The notes beneath the pieces were generated by a model that worked only from the letters and a program-made list of their open reading frames with translations, did not search any database and was not told the DNA's origin. Positions 9,533-17,350 of a stretch of 24,551 nt of DNA are shown here, piece by piece; position 1 is the stretch's first letter; each line of letters starts with the position of its first letter. This DNA is from JAVBLQ01 sp031553435 (GTDB lineage: Bacteria; Bacteroidota; Bacteroidia; Bacteroidales; Azobacteroidaceae), in assembly GCA_031553435.1 (NCBI GenBank), contig JAVBLQ010000118.1, forward strand, positions 1 through 24,551, read 5' to 3'. The position numbers were made by a program, and so were the translations under genes.

Positions 9533-10966
9533 ATGAAAAAAATATTTTTATTCCTCCTATCTCTCTTTGTTTGCATCACCATCAAAGCAACCATCAAACT
9601 CCCCTCCCTATTTTCCGACAATATGGTGTTGCAACAACAATCTGAAGTCAATATCTGGGGGTGGTCTGAAGATGGAAAAATAATAAAAATCGTTCCATCC
9701 TGGGATAAAAAGATTTATACTGCAAAATCAGATGAATCCGGCAGATGGATTGTGAAAATTACCACGCCGGCAGCGAGTTATCAACCTTATACCATCCGTA
9801 TTTCCGAAGGAGACTCAAATATTTCGTTTAAAAATATATTGATCGGCGAAGTCTGGCTTTGTTCCGGACAATCTAACATGGAAATGCCCATGAAAGGATT
9901 TAAAAATCAACCGGTGGAAGGGGGCAACATGGCAATTCTTCAATCAAAAAATGAAAATCTAAGATTGATTACAATCAAAAGAAACGCTCAATTTACTCCG
10001 CAAGATACCATTTCCGGTTTGTGGAAAGAAGCTGATCCCGAATCGGTGAAAGAATTCAGCGCTACGGCCTATTATTTCGGAAAACTATTGAACGAAATGC
10101 TGGATGTCCCGGTTGGATTGGTTTCAGCCGCCTGGGGAGGTTCTTGCATCGAAGCCTGGATGAGCCGCGAAATGATGAAAGATTTTCCTTTTGTAAAATA
10201 TGCCGAAGAAGGAGATAAAATCGAAGCGCCCAACCGGACATCTACACTTTTATATAATGGAATGATTGCTCCGGTTGCCGGTTACGCCATCAAAGGCTGC
10301 ATCTGGTATCAGGGTGAAAGCAATTATGAAAATCCGGACAATTATCCGGCTTTGTTCAAAACAATGGTCGAATCCTGGCGGAAAGTCTGGAATCAAGGTG
10401 AATTTCCGTTCTATTATTGCCAGATAGCGCCTTATGATTATGCTTCTATTGCTCCGAAAGAAAAACAAGGAGGAAAATATAATTCGGCTTTTTTACGAGA
10501 AGCTCAATTAAAATCATCGCAACAAATCAACAATTCCGGAATGGCTGTTTTGATGGATATCGGACAGGAAAGATGTATTCATCCGCAGAAAAAACAAACC
10601 GGTGGCGAACGTTTAGCCTTAATGGCATTAGGAAAAACGTATGGCATGAAAGGTTTTGGCTACGAAAGCCCAGTATATAAAGAAATGGCGGCTGAAAACG
10701 GAAAAGTTGTTCTCTCGTTTGACAATGCTCCCATGTGGCTGACAGGTTCTGGAAAAGAACTCAACTGCTTTGAAATTGCAGGTGCCGACAAAAAATTCTA
10801 TCCTGCCAAAGCAGAAATCAAACGGAGTAAAGTGGAAGTCTCTGCTCCGGAAGTTTCAAATCCGGTAGCTGTTCGATATGCTTTTAAAGATTTTGTAATT
10901 GGTGATTTATTCAGCACCGAAGGATTGCCCCTAAGCTCTTTTAGAACAGATGATTGGGAGGAATAA
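9533..10966 (+). CDS. SGNH carbohydrate esterase, sialate O-acetylesterase-like
   Basis: This is a 477-residue secreted esterase of the sialate-O-acetylesterase-like SGNH group (CE20-like). In a pectin cluster it probably removes acetyl groups from rhamnogalacturonan so that lyases and glycosidases can act. Residues 1-19 form a signal peptide. The beta-sandwich N-terminus (LFSDNMVLQQQ) is followed by the nucleophile block GEVWLCSGQSNMEM (Ser114), the WYQGESNYENP block (Glu262) and the histidine block CIHPQKK (His350). Many relatives carry Asp two residues before this His; here it is Cys348. The ATG lies 3 nt downstream of the toxin gene with no room for a separate promoter. Acetylesterase activity is likely; the exact substrate is inferred. 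Confidence 0.88.
   Translation: MKKIFLFLLSLFVCITIKATIKLPSLFSDNMVLQQQSEVNIWGWSEDGKIIKIVPSWDKKIYTAKSDESGRWIVKITTPAASYQPYTIRISEGDSNISFKNILIGEVWLCSGQSNMEMPMKGFKNQPVEGGNMAILQSKNENLRLITIKRNAQFTPQDTISGLWKEADPESVKEFSATAYYFGKLLNEMLDVPVGLVSAAWGGSCIEAWMSREMMKDFPFVKYAEEGDKIEAPNRTSTLLYNGMIAPVAGYAIKGCIWYQGESNYENPDNYPALFKTMVESWRKVWNQGEFPFYYCQIAPYDYASIAPKEKQGGKYNSAFLREAQLKSSQQINNSGMAVLMDIGQERCIHPQKKQTGGERLALMALGKTYGMKGFGYESPVYKEMAAENGKVVLSFDNAPMWLTGSGKELNCFEIAGADKKFYPAKAEIKRSKVEVSAPEVSNPVAVRYAFKDFVIGDLFSTEGLPLSSFRTDDWEE
10956..10961 (+). promoter_or_regulatory. Strong Shine-Dalgarno fixing the DUF5703-like start
   Basis: GGGAGG lies 6 nt before the ATG at 10968 and inside the end of the esterase gene. A clear Shine-Dalgarno is rare in this window. 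It supports 10968 over the in-frame ATG at 10950, which would lie upstream of the site. Confidence 0.7.
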
Positions 10967-10967
10967 T

Positions 10968-13340
10968 ATGTCAACAAAACACAAAGACAAAAAGATTCAA
11001 AGAAATTTTGTTTTTTTTCTTTTTTTCTTTGTGTCTTTGTGTTTAAACGCATTCTCACAAAACATCAGCGATTATAACGTCATTTGGACTTCTCAAAGCA
11101 AAAACTCATCCGAAAGCATGCCATGCGGTGGTGGCGATATTGGTATGAATGTCTGGGTAGAAAACGGCGACTTGTTGTTTTATTTTTCGCGAAGCGGAAC
11201 TTTCGACGAAAATAATACGTTGTTGAAATTGGGAAGGATCAGGCTGAAATTAACGCCGAATCCCTTTGACGGAGATTATTTTAAACAAGAACTTAAACTC
11301 GAAGAAGGCCGTGTAATTATTGAAGGAAAAAATAAACAAATATCAACCCGGATCAAGTTATGGGCAGATGTCTTTAACCCAATCATTCATGTTGAAGTGA
11401 AGAATAATCAAAAACTAAAAGCCGAAATTTTTTATGAAAACTGGCGCTATCAGGATAGGGAAATCCGCAAAAATGAGGGCAACCAAAACTCATATAAATG
11501 GGCTGTGCCAACCGGGTTGAAAACAAAAAAAGATATTGTCGATTTTCAGGAAAATGAAGTTCTTTTTTATCACCAAAACCAGGGAGAAAATATTTTTGAT
11601 GTAACGGTTCGCCAACAGGGAATGGAGTCAGTAAAAGAACAAATGTTCAATCCGGTTAAAAACTTAACTTTCGGAGGAAAAATGATTGCCAAAGGTTTTG
11701 TGAACGCCGGAATTTCTACAGGAATTTATGCCGATACCGATTACAAAGCCTGGAAGTTGGAAAGTAAAGAACCTGTAAATTCAGCCAACATAGATATTTA
11801 TCTTCATACCAGTCAAACTGAGAATATAGAATCATGGAAGAATGAGTTACATAATTGTATGCTCATCAGTCAAAAAAAGAAGACTGAGAAAGAAACCTTA
11901 ACATGGTGGAAATCTTTCTGGAACAGAAGTTTTATATTTATTTCTCCTGAAAACAAAACAGGTAAAAGTTACGAGATCGGACAGAATTATCAGTTGTTCC
12001 GCTATATGCTTGCCTGCAACGCATCCGGCAAATATCCAACGAAATTCAACGGCGGATTATTTACTTTCGACCCTTGTTATGTAGACTCAACCTTACGTTT
12101 CACGCCCGATTTCCGTAAATGGGGAGGAGGAACTCATACAGCCCAAAACCAACGTCTGGTTTACTTCCCGATGTTGAAAAGCGGTGATTCCGAACTGATG
12201 AAACCGCAATTTGATTATTATCTGCAAGCTTTACCCAATGCAGAATTGCGCAGTAAAATGTATTGGAATCATGACGGAGCTTGTTTTACCGAACAATTAG
12301 AGAATTTCGGACTTCCCAATCCAAGTGAGTATGGATGGAAGCGTCCCGAAGTTTTCGATAAAGGACTGGAATACAACGCATGGCTGGAATATCAATGGGA
12401 TACAGCTCTGGAATTTTGCTTCATGATATTGGAAGAAGAACGTTATACCGGGAAAAATATCACTGAATATATTCCATTGATTGAAAGTTGTCTGAAATTC
12501 TTCGACGAGCATTATCAATATCTGGCCAAACAACGAGGACGAAAAGCATTGGACGAAAATAACAAACTGGTACTCTATCCCGGTTCTGCTTGCGAAACCT
12601 ATAAAATGGCAACCAATGCAACTTCTACGGTTGCAGCATTACAAACAGTTGCTTCACGATTGCTTGAGTTGCCTGAAATTCAGTCGGATTCAACAAAATA
12701 TACCCGTTTCTCCCAGCTTCTGAATAAAATCCCGGAGATTCGCACAAGAGAAATTAGCGGATATAAAACCATTGCTCCTGCATGGCTTTGGGAACGGATT
12801 AATAATACGGAAAGTCCGCAACTTTATCCTGTATTTCCCTGGGGGATTTATGGCATTGGTAAACCGGATTTAGATGTTGCAATTAATACCTGGAAATATG
12901 ATCCGGATGTAAATAAATTCAGAAGTCATCTGGGTTGGAAACAGGATGCTATCTGGGCGGCACGCTTGGGACTCGTTGATGAAGCCAAAAACCTGATTGT
13001 TAAAAAAATGCAAAACTCAACATGCCGTTTCCCCGCATTCTGGGGGCCGGGCTATGACTGGACGCCCGACCATAACTGGGGAGGGAGCGGGGCCATTGCT
13101 TTGCAGGAAATGCTTTTACAAACCGATGACGAAAAAATTTTCATACTTCCCTGCTGGCCAAACAATTGGGATGTACACTTCAAATTAAATGCGCCTTATA
13201 ATACAACCGTTGAATGTAAATTTGAAAACGGAAAAATAAAGTTATTGAAAGTTTTGCCTGAAAACCGGGAAAAAGATATTTTTGTGGGCGAAATGAATAC
13301 AGAGACACAAATAAATTACGGATATGAAAATTCTTATTAA
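10968..13340 (+). CDS. Secreted DUF5703-like protein, predicted six-hairpin glycosidase
   Basis: This 790-residue protein starts 1 nt after the esterase stop. The N-terminal part (VIWTSQSKNSSESMPCGGGD then GMNVWVENGDLLFYFSRSG) matches my recollection of the DUF5703 N-terminal beta-sandwich domain. The middle (about residues 290-680) is rich in helices and aromatic or acidic motifs such as NGGLFTFDP and YWNHDGACFTEQ, as in (alpha/alpha)6-barrel glycosidases related to GH95. The tail (CWPNNWDVHFKLNAPY) resembles the C-terminal strand domain of such enzymes. Its signal peptide (about residues 1-31, ending AFSQ) is encoded by a repeat hairpin. It probably cleaves a pectic linkage, but neither linkage nor sugar can be named. 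The PL1 gene overlaps its end by 17 nt. Confidence 0.7.
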   Translation: MSTKHKDKKIQRNFVFFLFFFVSLCLNAFSQNISDYNVIWTSQSKNSSESMPCGGGDIGMNVWVENGDLLFYFSRSGTFDENNTLLKLGRIRLKLTPNPFDGDYFKQELKLEEGRVIIEGKNKQISTRIKLWADVFNPIIHVEVKNNQKLKAEIFYENWRYQDREIRKNEGNQNSYKWAVPTGLKTKKDIVDFQENEVLFYHQNQGENIFDVTVRQQGMESVKEQMFNPVKNLTFGGKMIAKGFVNAGISTGIYADTDYKAWKLESKEPVNSANIDIYLHTSQTENIESWKNELHNCMLISQKKKTEKETLTWWKSFWNRSFIFISPENKTGKSYEIGQNYQLFRYMLACNASGKYPTKFNGGLFTFDPCYVDSTLRFTPDFRKWGGGTHTAQNQRLVYFPMLKSGDSELMKPQFDYYLQALPNAELRSKMYWNHDGACFTEQLENFGLPNPSEYGWKRPEVFDKGLEYNAWLEYQWDTALEFCFMILEEERYTGKNITEYIPLIESCLKFFDEHYQYLAKQRGRKALDENNKLVLYPGSACETYKMATNATSTVAALQTVASRLLELPEIQSDSTKYTRFSQLLNKIPEIRTREISGYKTIAPAWLWERINNTESPQLYPVFPWGIYGIGKPDLDVAINTWKYDPDVNKFRSHLGWKQDAIWAARLGLVDEAKNLIVKKMQNSTCRFPAFWGPGYDWTPDHNWGGSGAIALQEMLLQTDDEKIFILPCWPNNWDVHFKLNAPYNTTVECKFENGKIKLLKVLPENREKDIFVGEMNTETQINYGYENSY
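10976..11044 (+). repeat. Octamer inverted-repeat hairpin encoding a signal peptide
   Basis: The left arm (AAAACACAAAGACAAAAAGA, from 10977) is a near reverse complement of the right arm (TTTCTTTGTGTCTTTGTG, ending 11044), with an internal pyrimidine-rich stretch. The arms are built from 8-nt words of the CTTTGTGT type. In the reading frame the left arm gives the basic N-terminus KHKDKK and the right arm the hydrophobic core FFFVSLCL, so the element forms the secretion signal of the DUF5703-like protein. Confidence 0.75.
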
Positions 13341-14757
13341 GTATCTTTTCAGCTTATTCCTTTCATTTTCTTTACTCAATGTAATGGCAGGAAATGATAA
13401 ACCTCTTGCGTTTCCCGGTGCAGATGGATTTGGAAAATACACCACAGGCGGCAGGGGAGGCAAAGTGATTATCGTAACAAACCTGAACGATTCCGGAGAA
13501 GGAAGCCTGCGTGAAGCAATTAATACTAAAGGCGCACGGATCATAGTCTTTAATGTTTCCGGCACAATTCATCTTCAAACACCTCTCATTATTAAAGAAC
13601 CGGATATCACTATTGCCGGACAATCCGCTCCGGGCGATGGTATTTGTCTGGCCGATCAGTTCTTTAATATTAAAACCGATAATGTAATTATCCGGTTTAT
13701 TCGTTCCCGTTTGGGAAATCTGTCCGGCATAGTTGATGATGCTATGAATGGAAATCGAAATAAAGACATTATCATTGATCATTGTTCCATGAGCTGGTCA
13801 GTAGATGAGACCGGATCATTTTATGACAATGAGAATTTTACCATACAATGGTGTTTACTTTCCGAAAGTCTTTACAAATCCGTACACACCAAAGGTAATC
13901 ATGGCTACGGAGGAATCTGGGGCGGAATGAAATCAACCTTCCACCATAACCTGTTGGCTCATCATTCAAGCAGAAATCCCCGCTTTTGCGGAGCACGTTA
14001 TCATGAGTCGACTTGGGAAACAGAACTGGTTGATTTCCGGAACAACGTTATTTACAACTGGGGATATAACAGTTCATATGCCGGTGAACATGGAAAACAT
14101 AATATGGTAAATAATTACTACAAACCCGGACCTGCCACAAGAAAAAATGTCAGCCAACGCATTCTGGAGGCCTGGAAAAGCACGGATGGCCGTGGCACTC
14201 ATGATTATGGTCAATTCTATATTTCAGGCAATGTTATGCACGATAATAATGTTGTAACAAAAAATAACTGGGAAGGCGTTGACATCAAATACCATAACGA
14301 ATCAACTCATTCTGAAGAACAGGAAGAAGGATATGTTTATGATAGTATTAAGAAACTGATCAAAGCTGACAAACCCTTCTCTTACGAAATATCGGTGACA
14401 GAACAGGCGAAAAAAGCATTTACCAGTGTTTTGGCCTCTGCCGGAGCATCATTAAAAAGAGATGATGTGGATAAAAGAATTGTGAAAGAAGTAGAGTCGG
14501 GTACAGCCACTTACGGAGGATCTTACGGCGAAAAACTTGGAATCATCGATTCTCAGGAAACTGTTGGCGGATGGCCTGAATTAAAATCAATCACACCTCC
14601 TATTGATAGTGATAACGACGGAATTCCTGATGAATGGGAAAAGAAACACAAACTGAACCCCAATGATCCGGGTGATGCCACAAAAAATACGATCAATAAG
14701 AATTACAACAACATCGAAGTGTATCTCAATAGTCTTGTGGAACGAATTATTAAGTGA
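13324..14757 (+). CDS. PL1-type pectate lyase
   Basis: This 477-residue secreted lyase of the PL1 (pectate lyase) type cleaves de-esterified polygalacturonan by beta-elimination, normally with calcium. The signal peptide is residues 1-22. The right-handed beta-helix starts with AFPGADGFGKYTTGGRGG and NDSGEGSLREAI. Acidic and histidine-rich motifs typical of the active cleft follow (DDAMNGNRNKD, DHCSMSWSVDE), and HHSSRNPR contributes Arg217 and Arg220, candidates for the catalytic arginine. The C-terminus carries DSDNDGIPDEWE, a calcium-binding type repeat common at the ends of Bacteroidota lyases. The start overlaps the preceding gene by 17 nt, which indicates translational coupling. It is the last + strand gene of the cluster. 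Confidence 0.9.
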   Translation: MKILIKYLFSLFLSFSLLNVMAGNDKPLAFPGADGFGKYTTGGRGGKVIIVTNLNDSGEGSLREAINTKGARIIVFNVSGTIHLQTPLIIKEPDITIAGQSAPGDGICLADQFFNIKTDNVIIRFIRSRLGNLSGIVDDAMNGNRNKDIIIDHCSMSWSVDETGSFYDNENFTIQWCLLSESLYKSVHTKGNHGYGGIWGGMKSTFHHNLLAHHSSRNPRFCGARYHESTWETELVDFRNNVIYNWGYNSSYAGEHGKHNMVNNYYKPGPATRKNVSQRILEAWKSTDGRGTHDYGQFYISGNVMHDNNVVTKNNWEGVDIKYHNESTHSEEQEEGYVYDSIKKLIKADKPFSYEISVTEQAKKAFTSVLASAGASLKRDDVDKRIVKEVESGTATYGGSYGEKLGIIDSQETVGGWPELKSITPPIDSDNDGIPDEWEKKHKLNPNDPGDATKNTINKNYNNIEVYLNSLVERIIK

Positions 14758-14795
14758 AGAATTGAATTACGCAAAATTCGCGGCAAAAAATAAAA

Positions 14796-15107
14796 TCAGC
14801 GGAGAACCACTTTTCTGACAACTTCCCCGATTTTTATAATATAATAGCCTCTGGGTACATTCAATTGATATTCTACAGTCGGACTTTTGACTTCAAATTC
14901 TGCAACTTTCAATCCGATAACACTGAATACTTGTAATTTTTGGCCGACGGTAGCATTTTGAACCTGAATAGTTCTGTTTTCCAGAATTGTTATTTCTATA
15001 GAAGGTCGTTCATTAAAGACAACGGCTTTAGACTTCACGTCCTGAGCAAAGAGTGAATAAGAATTGATCGCAAAAAATATAATATTTAAAAGTAAAAATT
15101 TTCTCAT
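14796..15107 (-). CDS. Small secreted protein resembling a stand-alone T9SS sorting domain
   Basis: This 103-residue protein has a signal peptide (residues 1-22, ending LFAQ) and then a single small beta-sandwich domain. The domain looks like the C-terminal sorting signal of type IX secretion cargo: LQVFSVIGLKVAEFEV, then LNVPRGYYIIKIG and a basic end VVRKVVLR. Cargo normally has a large effector domain in front; here there is none. It has its own consensus promoter and faces the end of the lyase gene. No T9SS machinery gene is visible here. It may be a degenerate remnant of a cargo gene or a small surface protein; function is unknown. Confidence 0.75.
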   Translation of the reverse strand: MRKFLLLNIIFFAINSYSLFAQDVKSKAVVFNERPSIEITILENRTIQVQNATVGQKLQVFSVIGLKVAEFEVKSPTVEYQLNVPRGYYIIKIGEVVRKVVLR

Positions 15108-15134
15108 CTGAGTACAAATATCCTAATTATGAAA

Positions 15135-15167
15135 CAAAGATACAATAAAACAAATTGTTATTCCAAA
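15135..15167 (-). promoter_or_regulatory. Promoter of the small sorting-domain protein
   Basis: On the - strand, TTTG (15167-15164), a 21-nt spacer and TATCTTTG (15142-15135) match the Bacteroidetes consensus at every defined base. The transcript would start near 15128, about 20 nt before the ATG at 15107. Confidence 0.75.
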
Positions 15168-15253
15168 GAAAAGTTATAAAAGATTTAAATTAGTAGACAA
15201 GTAAACCTGCAAACTATTTAAATTTTCAAAATGAAATCGATATGAACAAAGAA

Positions 15254-16042
15254 CTACATCGAGAACACAACCGGAAGATATAATTTGGCTTTGATCGGTT
15301 TACCGTCTTTCTTTACCGGTTCCCAGGCCGGCATTGATTTGATTACCCGTAAAACTTCTTCATCCAGGAAAATGTAGACACCTTTAACCAATTTTATATC
15401 TGATATTGAGCCGTCTTTATTGAGAATGAAGGAGTAAACAACGCGTCCCTGTATTCTTTGTTTATATGCAACATCGGGATATTTAATATTGAGATAAACA
15501 TAGCGGAATATAGCTGTTTGCAAAGATTTAAATTCCTGATCTGGATTAGTTTGGTCGAGATTGTAAATTGCGACCTCTTCTCCGTTTTTGATATTTTCCA
15601 GTTTGTGTTTTAGTTCTTTGCTGATTGCTGAAAATGTATCAGTTGAAATTCTGTCAACTGAATCTATTGGCATATCCGGATCTCCTGTTTCATCGGGGCT
15701 TTCAGGAATTTCCTCATCAGTAACTATTTCCGGAGGCGTTTGGCTCGCTTTTTCTTCCGAAGGTTCTTTTGTTGTTGGCGGTTCTATTTGATTTTCGAGA
15801 TAAACATATTCTACAGTAGTTAAATTGGACAGGTTGACAGGATTTACTTCGATAACATCTGTTTTGGTTGTATGTTTGATATAAAACAATGAAATCGTCA
15901 AAACACAAATCGTACCGGTCACAACAATTATTAAGGCGCGTAAGTGTCTTTTAGATGAAGTTTTACGTAAATAATAAGCTCCGTATTCTTTGTTTTTGCC
16001 TTCAAATACCAGTTCTCGCCATGCATTTGAATTCAAATCCAT
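15254..16042 (-). CDS. tonB: Energy transducer TonB
   Basis: This 262-residue protein is an inner-membrane TonB that passes proton-motive force from ExbB/ExbD to outer-membrane SusC-type or siderophore receptors. The cytoplasmic N-terminus NKEYGAYYLRK is typical of Bacteroidales TonB proteins. One membrane helix spans about residues 36-56. A proline/glutamate-rich periplasmic linker (about 78-130) follows. The C-terminal TonB domain contains YPDVAYKQRIQGRVVYSFIL, near residues 185-204, and ends with LYLPVVFSM. ExbBD genes are not in the window, so this is an orphan TonB; its receptor is unknown, though the adjacent pectin cluster would need one. Confidence 0.92.
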   Translation of the reverse strand: MDLNSNAWRELVFEGKNKEYGAYYLRKTSSKRHLRALIIVVTGTICVLTISLFYIKHTTKTDVIEVNPVNLSNLTTVEYVYLENQIEPPTTKEPSEEKASQTPPEIVTDEEIPESPDETGDPDMPIDSVDRISTDTFSAISKELKHKLENIKNGEEVAIYNLDQTNPDQEFKSLQTAIFRYVYLNIKYPDVAYKQRIQGRVVYSFILNKDGSISDIKLVKGVYIFLDEEVLRVIKSMPAWEPVKKDGKPIKAKLYLPVVFSM

Positions 16043-16076
16043 ATTCTATTGTTTTTCACTTTTAATAGTTTTTTTG

Positions 16077-16104
16077 CAAATTTACTATTTTTCTTTTACC
16101 CAAA
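16077..16104 (-). promoter_or_regulatory. Possible promoter of tonB
   Basis: TAAATTTG (16084-16077, - strand) fits TAnnTTTG and a TTTG lies at 16104-16101. The 16-nt spacer is shorter than the usual 19-21, so this is a weaker call. It would give a leader of about 28 nt. Confidence 0.35.
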
Positions 16105-16476
16105 CCAGAGACTTTTACCTATAGAATACCCTCCCCATGTGGCCAATAAACAAAGAAACACACTTGACAATACATAAACGAAAAATAAAAATATATTCCC
16201 TTGTTTCAATAAATTAAGGTTTTCCCATGAGAAAGAAGAAAAAGTTGTGAATCCGCCACAAAATCCAATAGCGAGTAAATGTATCCATGAATTTTTTTCT
16301 GAAATCGATGGAATTCCCCAAAATAATCCGATCAGTAATGACCCTATAATGTTTACGCTGAATGTGGCAAGAGGTATAACCGGTATGGCAAATAGTGAAA
16401 TCAGACGAGCTATACCAAAGCGGGCAACGCTGCCGATACCTCCGCCCACAAAAACCAATGAAAATAATTTTAGCAT
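16096..16476 (-). CDS. crcB: Fluoride ion channel CrcB/Fluc
   Basis: This 126-residue membrane protein of the CrcB/Fluc family exports fluoride as a dimer. The ATG at 16476 gives MLKLFSLVFVGGGIGSVAR, the standard N-terminus. The frame is open further upstream to 16605, but that extension overlaps the PAP2 gene and has no family similarity. Four hydrophobic segments are present, with the family motifs GGGIGSVARF, FSVNIIGSLLIG and GFCGGFTTFSSFSWE; the TTFSSF stretch lines the pore. It starts 64 nt after the PAP2 stop on the same strand. No fluoride riboswitch is recognisable in that gap. Confidence 0.92.
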   Translation of the reverse strand: MLKLFSLVFVGGGIGSVARFGIARLISLFAIPVIPLATFSVNIIGSLLIGLFWGIPSISEKNSWIHLLAIGFCGGFTTFSSFSWENLNLLKQGNIFLFFVYVLSSVFLCLLATWGGYSIGKSLWFG

Positions 16477-16540
16477 CTTGTTATCTTGATAATTAATATT
16501 GATATCGAATTGAAATGGGGAAGTAATATCCGGTAGATAT

Positions 16541-17350
16541 TCAAAATTTTGCAGACAAACTAAGCCCAAAACCCGAAGAAGATGCATAAGGTAAAACCAT
16601 CGCATGATCCAGTATTGTTCCGGTATATAATTTTCTTATAGTTGGATATAACCAGTATGCTGCTTTTGTCCCTAAAATACCGATACCGGCCCCGGCAAGT
16701 ACATCAGATAACCAATGTCGATCGTTGTAAACACGTAAAAAACCGGTAGTGGTTGCCAAACCGTATCCTGCAATTCCATACCAAACAGATTTGTCTTTAT
16801 ATTCCTGCCACATAAACTCTGCACCTGCAAAAGCTACTGCTGTGTGCATTGAAGGAAAAGAATCATCACCATCGCCATCAGGCCTGGGAGTAGAAATAGT
16901 TGATTTCAACAGATATGTTGTACCTACAGATAAAACAGCAGAAGTCCCTAAAATCGCGGAACGATCAATAAAATTATGCTTTCCCTGAACACCGCACCAA
17001 TTTAAAACATAAACAGAGGCCGGAGCAACAAATGGTAAAACATCATCTACATGTGTGTGTCCATCCCATTTTTCAGTTTGTTGGTGGATTTTTTCATCCA
17101 GATTTTTATCGATTGTCCCATAAATTCCAGCGGCGATTAAAACTCCGGGGACGATTAACTGTTTCGGTGAAAATTTAATACCCTCCTTAGTTTCAGGATA
17201 AGTCACTCGGATAGATAGCGTATCTGTTTGTCCATAACCGGGAAACGAATTTGCGATTAAAAAACACGAAGACACGAATACACAAAGGAAATACAAATGT
17301 AAACTTCGTGTCTTTGTATCTTTATGTTTATTTACAGCCTGACATTTCAT
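16541..17350 (-). CDS. PAP2 superfamily lipid phosphatase
   Basis: This 269-residue PAP2 phosphatase has the three signature motifs: KSTISTPRP, PSMHTA and RVYNDRHWLSDVLAG, with the two catalytic histidines in SMHT and DRHW. Such enzymes dephosphorylate undecaprenyl pyrophosphate, phosphatidylglycerol phosphate or lipid A. The start overlaps the dgkA stop by 4 nt (ATGA), so the two are translationally coupled and probably act on the same lipid pool. The first 35-40 residues are a signal-like segment encoded by a repeat hairpin (KHKDTK then LCVFVSSCFL). The protein ends GFGLSLSAKF, an aromatic-terminated strand reminiscent of outer-membrane proteins. Substrate is inferred only. Confidence 0.85.
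   Translation of the reverse strand: MKCQAVNKHKDTKTRSLHLYFLCVFVSSCFLIANSFPGYGQTDTLSIRVTYPETKEGIKFSPKQLIVPGVLIAAGIYGTIDKNLDEKIHQQTEKWDGHTHVDDVLPFVAPASVYVLNWCGVQGKHNFIDRSAILGTSAVLSVGTTYLLKSTISTPRPDGDGDDSFPSMHTAVAFAGAEFMWQEYKDKSVWYGIAGYGLATTTGFLRVYNDRHWLSDVLAGAGIGILGTKAAYWLYPTIRKLYTGTILDHAMVLPYASSSGFGLSLSAKF
17261..17330 (-). repeat. Octamer inverted repeat encoding the PAP2 N-terminus
   Basis: Words CACGAAGA, CACGAATA and CACAAAGG (17265-17288) are an imperfect reverse complement of CTTCGTGT, CTTTGTAT and CTTTATGT (17304-17327). The words belong to the same 8-nt family as at 10976-11044 and 5383-5402. Read on the - strand in the PAP2 frame they encode the basic KHKDTK and hydrophobic LCVFVSSCF segments. 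Confidence 0.7.

Noticed and set aside
13372..13782. 136-codon open frame on the - strand within the pectate lyase
   Set aside because: Antisense to a clear PL1 gene, with no recognisable domain and no promoter.
16477..16540. Fluoride riboswitch upstream of crcB
   Set aside because: The 64-nt gap shows no recognisable pseudoknot core of that riboswitch class.
16477..16605. N-terminal extension of CrcB to an upstream ATG
   Set aside because: It overlaps the PAP2 coding end and lacks CrcB similarity. The conserved N-terminus begins at the ATG at 16476.
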